A stretch of 64,000 nt of DNA, taken from Dastarcus helophoroides. Taxonomy: Eukaryota > Arthropoda > Insecta > Coleoptera > Bothrideridae. A model generated the notes under the pieces. That model saw nothing but the letters and a program-made list of their open reading frames with translations, made no database searches and had not been told where the DNA came from. The stretch is taken from positions 2,852,001 to 2,916,000 of the forward strand of contig CM053329.1 of the NCBI GenBank assembly GCA_028583605.1, in the 5' to 3' direction. Shown here one piece after another: positions 58,319-64,000 of this stretch. Positions within the stretch are counted from its first letter, which is position 1. Each line of letters begins with the position of its first letter. The translations under genes were made by a program, and so were the position numbers.

Positions 58319-59830
58319 TACCCAAGTCAGCGGCCCTTTAGTGAGGGGTTACAATTCCATTATTATGCTGTAAACTCTTATCCTAAATCCAATTCACGTA
58401 CTGTCTTGAAGTACTCAGTAAACGAATGTGGTAAAATATCTGCACTTATAATTTTTAGGGCTCAAATAAATGTAAATTACTTTTACAATAAAGTTGACAA
58501 ATTTTTGCTTGTAGATTAAATATATTTTAATATTTCATTGTTTTCGCTTTGTATTAAAATATTTCTTTCAAGAGCCATGAGCATAGATGCCTTAATATTA
58601 TTTTGATTTAAATTATTTCGTAGTCTATTTGGTTATACGAGTATATTTCAATTTAAAAAATAATCTTTCAGAAGAAACTTGGCTAATGGAAACTGTAAAT
58701 TTAGAAAAGATAAACATTGCAGAAATAACCTTAAAAATAGAAAAAAGTCGAAAGAAAATTATTTGAATATTCAAGTTTTCACTCGAAATCTCAAGTTTCA
58801 CTTGAATATTCAAGTGAAACTTGAATATTCAAATAAAAAAAAATAGCTAAATAAGGCCAAAATTTTGAATTCAGAAAAGTTGCGAGAAAAATAGTAAAAA
58901 AAATTAGACAATTTTAGGAAAATATTCCAGGATTTCAAAAAATTCATAATGTTCTAAAATTTCAAAACATAGGTCAACATTTTGACGTTAAAGATAAAAC
59001 TTTGCAACTAAATCAAAATCATTTGAAAAAAATTAAAATATTTCATTTAAAGTCAAGATTTTAAATAAATGACTTGTGTTCTTAAAAAAAAGAGTCTTGA
59101 TTAAATTTAAAACCTTAAAAATATAAAATTAAAGCTTTAACACTGGTTGAAACCTTTATTGTAAGAGTAGAAAGTAAAGTTTAAATTTTGGGATTTTAAA
59201 ATTTGAGGAAACCCACCACTCATGATTTAATAAAAAAGGGGGTTTTAAATTTCGAAAAAAAAGTTGACGTTTCAAAATTTCGATAAAAATCTTGAGTTTT
59301 CGATTTTATATATTTGTAATTTAAAGAATTTTTTAGGCTGAGGTCAAAATTTCGAAAATAAGTCAAAATCTTTAGAAATATTTAGAATTTATTATTTAAC
59401 ATAAAAATTTTAAACAAAACATAAATATTTATTGACAGTTCAATTAAAATAAATGACATTTTGAAAGGTTGAGGAATTTTGTGAAAAAGTCATAATTTCA
59501 AGAAAATACGCTATATTTATTTTTTTAATGCAACAACTTGGGTTAGACTCGCAAGACTGATGTTCAAATTTTGAATCCGTTTGAAATCCGAAGTTTTAAG
59601 AAAAAACACAAAAATTGCAAGTTTGATGTAAAAATTTAAAAAAGTCGAAATTGTGGAAAAAATTTATTAAATTTCGGAAAATTTGTGTTTATAATTATTT
59701 TGAAAGCATAAACGCATAATTTTGTAAAGAAGAGGAAAAATTTGGAGAGTACTCCAAATCTATTTTTGACAAATTTTCGACATTTTGAGTTTCGTTCAAA
59801 TGAAAAAGTCAATAAGTTGACAATGAAAAT
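58319..59830 (+). repeat. Dispersed repeat R4, copy 2
   Basis: Direct copy of 40047-41460, including the start acccaagtcagcggccc and the AT-rich tract portion. It lies within the 5.2-kb insertion. Confidence 0.75.
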
Positions 59831-60387
59831 TTTTTAGGAACGTAAATCCCAAAGAAATTATCAGTGATTGACAACTGCAAGGTTTTAATACATTTGAATT
59901 GCTATCATAACAAACCGAAACAGATACCTGAGATTTCTATTATGAAATAAATCTCTAATCTAAACGCACCCTTAGGGTTAATTCATCTGATCATTAAAAT
60001 GCTAAACTTATAATAGAATATATAGGTCCTTTTTATTTTCAGAGATATCGGCTGTGGAAATGTTAACTAAAAGAGCCTGCATATTATTTAAAATTTTGTT
60101 TGGATCAATTCTAATTTCAGTACTACTGAGTAATAATGTAAGATCCCCGTAATTATAAGTCTATTCTTAAGCTTTATATCTGTAATTTTGATCATTTCTT
60201 GCAATTGGTTTGCTATTTATCATATTATTAGGATTTTATTGAAGCTGCAAGACTTCAAGGGGCCTGGAATGTTCCGATTTCTTTATAAATTCTTTACCTG
60301 CTAAGGGATTGTCGATAGCTAACTGACTTCAATATAGAGTAGTCAATAGACCATAAACAGGAAACATATTTTTTAACCACTGTGTAG

Positions 60388-60704
60388 TATGAGGTGCCGT
60401 TCAGGACATAATAATTTTTTATGAATATTTAATAAATCAAACAATTTATATTAAATTTGAAATTATATATTATTTCTTTCTTGCAGTATATTTAATTTCA
60501 ATGAATATGGATATTTTAATTTTCTGTTAAAAATTTTATATAAATATTCTTAAATATCTCTTATAAAGATTTTATGTGATTTCAAAAATATTTATATAAA
60601 GTGTGATATATCAAACCACCGTAGCGGGCGCTAGAAGCGCTGGAACTTAAATTAAGGTTTGAAACTTTTTTTATTTTATTATTTATTTATTTATTTATTA
60701 TTAT

Positions 60705-60744
<40 letters not shown>

Positions 60745-61131
60745 GCAGCATGCTGTCACTTTTTATGTCAGATTTTAGTGCTATTGATAAATATGTAAAT
60801 ATAATCAAGATTCAGGTGGCGACAACGAAAAATAAATTTGATATATAAATAATACCATACTCCATGCCCGATTCGTGCGGCTACTATCGCCTCTCACGGT
60901 CGTTTCATGTATCACAGTTTATATAAATATTTTTAAAACCACATAAAACTTTCATATAAAATATTTAAATAGATTTATGTAAAATTTCTATCAGGAGAAT
61001 ATAAATATTCATTTTTACAGAAATGAAGTATATTTCAAGAACGAAACAATATATAATTTAAAATTTTACATATATTGTTTGATTTATTAAATATTCATGA
61101 AAAATAATTATGTTGTGAACGGCGCCTCATA
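60388..61131. mobile_element. 744-bp palindromic element with TATGAGG ends
   Basis: Left arm TATGAGGTGCCGTTCAGGAC (60388) and right arm end GTTGTGAACGGCGCCTCATA (61131) are inverted. Inverted identity is high for at least 110 bases per side (atgaatatttaataaatcaa / ttgatttattaaatattcat; aattatatattatttctttc / gaaacaatatataattt). The middle holds gtagcgggcgctag / gtgcggctactatcgcc and a TTA microsatellite. No ORF. The ends do not resemble the CAGGGT group. Confidence 0.8.
60671..60744 (+). repeat. (ATTT)n then (ATT)n microsatellite
   Basis: About five ATTT units followed by about fifteen ATT units, inside the palindromic element. Confidence 0.9.
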
Positions 61132-62049
61132 GTGTACTGGTCCTTCGAATATTTAACAACAATCAATTGAAATACCCGAATAGTGATCGGCATCGGCAGT
61201 TCAGATTTCTAGCCCAATATTCGGAATGCAGTAGACCCGTCTAAAAATGTTTGGAAGGTGTTATCGGAAAATCAATTTTGGCGAACTATAGAGTACTTCT
61301 CCCTTATAGTCCGAAACTTTTTGGAAAAGAGCATCTTGTAATCTGAATAATTACATATAAAAATGATGAGATAAAATCTATACTTAAGATTATACAATAT
61401 TAAACTTCACGAATTAAGCAACAACAAAATAATAATAATAAATAACACAAGGTTTATTACAGAATTAACGTAATACGTATTGTTGTAAATCAATACATAT
61501 TTTATATAATTATTATTATTTACTACTTCGAAGATACATAGATAATTGTCGTGGTGAATTACAAGGGATGTCGGATAAAACAAGGGTCTTCGTCACTAAG
61601 ATTCTAGCCTTAATAATCTAAATAAATAAAGGTTTCATATTTCAACACGATCAGTAAAGAGGTTATGAAATGATTAATTAAATTATTTTTTATAACAACT
61701 TTGAAAGTCTGCAATTCGAAAAGTAAACATTTTTTATTAATTTTTTTTCGTAATTCGTATTTATTTATCATTCCGAATCAACTGCCAACGTTGTCTTTGA
61801 AATTTGTAAATACCCTGTATAACCTTGTATGTTAAATAAAGTGTTAATTATGTTTCTATTTGATGTTATCATTTCCAATGTCTCCGTTGGTTGCAAGGAT
61901 TGCGAAATCTGTGAATTTTTTGCTCTACCTTATATAATGAGCGATTTTATTCCTTTAAAAGCGGGAGTAAAGTGAGTCTTTTACTGCTTAGGGCAAAAAA
62001 GCGTAATATTTACATTAATATTATAACCACCACTAATACTAAATAACAA
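61132..62049. other. Internal sequence of the 5.2-kb insertion
   Basis: AT-rich, with small (aat)n and (tta)n runs around 61425 and 61508. The phrase atgtcggataaaacaagg near 61566 is not part of an ORF I recognise. Nothing identified. Confidence 0.3.
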
Positions 62050-62212
62050 TGGCAATCCTGCATTCAACCATTAATGAAGCATTACAGGTTCGCCAGATTT
62101 TGGCAATACTGGTAATCCTGCATTCAATCGGTAATGAACCATTAGAAGTGTTCCAGTACTGGCAATCCTGCATTCAACCAGTAATGAAACATTACAGGTT
62201 AGCCATGTTTGC
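62050..62212 (+). repeat. Three-unit minisatellite
   Basis: Units start at 62050, 62110 and 62160 with tggcaatcctgcattcaac or a near copy, followed by gtaatgaa and cattacaggtt. Spacings are 60 and 50 bases. It abuts the right inverted end of the 5.2-kb insertion. The short ORF across it is not a gene. Confidence 0.85.
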
Positions 62213-62225
62213 TGGGCTGCTCACG

Positions 62226-62500
62226 ATGTGTTTAGGATAGAAAAAAACATTTACAAAGCGAAAGCATTCAAATGCCTAAAAATTTCAAAAAGTATATCAG
62301 AATTCCCTGCAATTTTGGAAAAACTACAATTAATAATCAAGAAGGGAAAAACATTTATTGTTAAAAATGATGACGTCAACAATATTGTGATGTTCGTATG
62401 TGAAGAAAACTTAAGTTTGCCTCAACATCAGAAGATTTCTACGTCAATGCATAATTTCATATTGCCCAAAACACTTTCTGCAGATTTTCTTCATCCATGA
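62226..62500 (+). pseudogene. MULE transposase fragment
   Basis: Reads VFRIEKNIYKAKAF, then LKISKSISEFPAILEKL, then FIVKNDDVNNIVMFVCEENL and SLPQHQKIST, then MHNFILPKTLS. The pattern (IRRNIYRAR, LPKSxEE, DxxNxIVIFxxxxNL, then the DGTF catalytic block) is that of MULE transposases of FLYWCH proteins. The DGTF aspartate is lost (MHNF). A stop follows at 62500. It continues the protein interrupted at 57034. Confidence 0.6.
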
Positions 62501-62574
62501 AATGAAGAATGGCCATTGTTTTGCTTTAATTTTTCATTTGTTGTCAGATAAACAACAATTTAGCTATACGATAG

Positions 62575-63588
62575 CATTTTAATACTGGAAAAAGCAATAG
62601 AATTACGAATCTTAGGTTTATTTTGACCCTACTCCTAGAGGGCGCTAGTTTCACATTACTATTCACGTAAATTAAAACATATTTTTTTTATCTGTTAAGA
62701 TATGCTTAAAGCAGGTCAATATTATAAAAGAATGATTAATTCTACAAAGAAAAGGTACTCTTGTTTGGGTCGCCTAAAGCTACCGGTTTTTGAGTTATTT
62801 GCAATTAAAAGGTTCAATGTAAGTTATTATGATTTTTTTATTTTTAAAATATACAAAGATACCCAGAAGGGATCAAAACTACAGTAAATAACAATTAAAA
62901 TTATTGGTATTAGAGACAATAACAAACTTCAAATCGAATGTTGGAAGTGTCTACTACCTACCTCAAAAAATTTTAAATTTCACCTTCTTAAATGTCAAAA
63001 TTAAAATTTTCCTATTATTTTTAAATGAATGTATTTGCGGCTTCTTGGATTATTTATCACAACTCCTGAAGATAATTTAAATCTATCTGAAAAACTAAGT
63101 TTTTCAAATTTGAAAAAATATTTTAATATCTGCGCCTTAAAAAATCGTAAAAAATACATTAAAAGTTTTAAATGCAAATATCTTAAAAATCGATAGCTTT
63201 AGTCGATTCAAACAAGAGTACCTTTTCTTTGTAGAATTAATCGTTCTATTATGTTCTTTATTTGTCTTGAGCGTAACTTAAGAGACAAAAAAAATATGTA
63301 TTAATTTACATAAATAATATGGCGAATCTAGCGCCCTCTAGGAGAAAGGCCAAAATAAGCCTAAAATTCGTAATCCCTACATTAAAGTACACAAAACTTT
63401 AAATTTATAGATTTATAGCATCAAAATTCTTTCAGTTATTAAGAAATTTCAGAAATAAATGTAAAATTTGATCGCTCTGTATCTCGTAAACCAGCCACAT
63501 TGGTATAAGGCATGTAAAGCTCATTCGTAATATTTTTGTGTCTAGTATTTCCAGTTAAGTGTTGGCCCATTCTTTCTGACTCACCCTG
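62575..63588. mobile_element. Palindromic element with one CAGGGTGAGTC end
   Basis: Inverted halves: gaattacgaatcttagg / cctaaaattcgtaat, ctcctagagggcgctag / ctagcgccctctaggag, ttctacaaagaaaaggtact / agtaccttttctttgtagaa. The right half extends to gactcaccctg|ta (63588), i.e. TACAGGGTGAGTC on the minus strand, the same 11-base start as at 25315. The left end is truncated. The ORF at 62702-62887 lies in the left arm and has no recognisable product. Confidence 0.7.
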
Positions 63589-64000
63589 TATAATTTCATT
63601 CAACTTTTATTATTCTGTTTGTTGCATCCAAACTTTTTGACATCATACCTAGTTCTCGTCATTATAATTCACTCATATTAGGAGGTTTGGGCTGATAATT
63701 ACCTACTTAATGGGGATTGCGATTACGGGAGACAACTGCACCCCGATCCTTTTCGTCCTAAAAAATACCTTTTTTATTTCAAACCATTTCACCGTTTTAC
63801 GCACTACAGACCATTTAAAATTAGAACTTTGACCAACCCTATTAATTAATTAGTAAATTTACTAAGCAAAATTTGATTTCAAAGAAAGCCTGCCATGTCG
63901 GTTATAGAAAATAATTGAAAGCTGAGTTTAGATTTAGAGTTAAGCAACATGACAAGGCTTTTCCTATTTTAGCTAGATCTTGCCAATAATATAGAGAGTG

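Larger units (their letters stand above)
57035..62216. mobile_element. 5.2-kb insertion that splits the MULE remnant
   Basis: CCCAGCAAACAT at 57035-57046 and its exact reverse complement ATGTTTGCTGGG at 62205-62216 lie at the two points where MULE homology stops and resumes. Subterminal repeats lie just inside both ends: GC-richer blocks with cagcgctg / ctggct motifs at 57060-57390, and a three-unit minisatellite at 62050-62212. Inside are a basic-protein fragment (58125-58310), repeat R4 copy 2 and a palindrome. No transposase is recognised. No clean target duplication is seen. Confidence 0.5.
56516..63748 (+). mobile_element. Possible MULE/FLYWCH transposon, much rearranged
   Basis: GGTGCAGTTGTCTCCC near 56522-56537 and its reverse complement near 63727-63745 (gggagacaactgcacccc) form an inverted pair outside two MULE/FLYWCH coding fragments (56814-57034 and 62226-62500). 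If they are the element's ends, the element spans about 7.2 kb because it contains later insertions. No clean 9-bp target duplication is visible. The end assignment is inference. Confidence 0.35.

Noticed and set aside
62050..62212. Minisatellite as a CRISPR array
   Set aside because: Eukaryotic context, only three units with no unique spacers of constant length, and the units are direct tandem repeats.
1..64000. tRNA or rRNA genes
   Set aside because: No cloverleaf with A and B boxes or conserved rRNA stretch was recognised by eye; a covariance-model scan would be decisive.

Overview
This is a window of an AT-rich, transposon-dense animal nuclear genome, almost certainly an insect. Genes have spliced exons with GT-AG introns, there are no operons or ribosome binding sites, and the mobile elements (non-LTR retrotransposons, Ty3/gypsy, hAT, Helitron, MULE/FLYWCH, foldback elements) are the mix usual in insects. 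A CRLF3 gene argues against Drosophila, which lacks it. I cannot name the species. Exon boundaries below were placed by hand from splice consensus, reading phase and family conservation.

Genes, left to right: CRLF3 (+, six exons, 2617-9364); INO80C (-, single exon, 10269-10634); a coiled-coil protein resembling HAUS8 of augmin (-, single exon, 19562-20362); CTR9 of the Paf1 complex (+, eleven exons, 22443-34201); and a two-MYND-finger protein with an MSS51-like tail (-, 44732-45949, perhaps with one more upstream exon). CRLF3 and INO80C are convergent. The HAUS8-like gene and CTR9 are divergent, with about 2.1 kb between start codons. Apart from two chromatin/transcription factors (INO80C, CTR9), the genes share no pathway I can see.

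Everything else is repeat. A decayed LINE lies at 1-1239 (-). A Helitron remnant lies in CRLF3 intron 5. Two copies of one short hAT element lie at 12080-14646 and 30540-32251; the second sits in CTR9 intron 8 with a perfect 8-bp target duplication, and the first is itself invaded by a TA-flanked element. A 5'-truncated Ty3/gypsy with its 3' LTR lies at 14725-18128. A small repeat with a hammerhead-ribozyme-like core occurs at least five times, twice head-to-head. Several elements are long near-palindromes, and those at 35.8, 48.2 and 62.6 kb have TA-flanked ends related to CAGGGT. A MULE/FLYWCH transposase remnant at 56.8 kb and 62.2 kb is split by 5.2 kb of inserted sequence with 12-bp terminal inverted repeats. 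Very AT-rich, quasi-periodic tracts (cores like AAAATTTTGACTTTTTT or the complement) fill much of the rest, including large introns.

The observations I would follow first are the hammerhead-like cores, the long palindromic family, the interrupted MULE, and the CTR9 reading frame, which needs two single-base skips in an Arg/Ser-repeat C-terminus.
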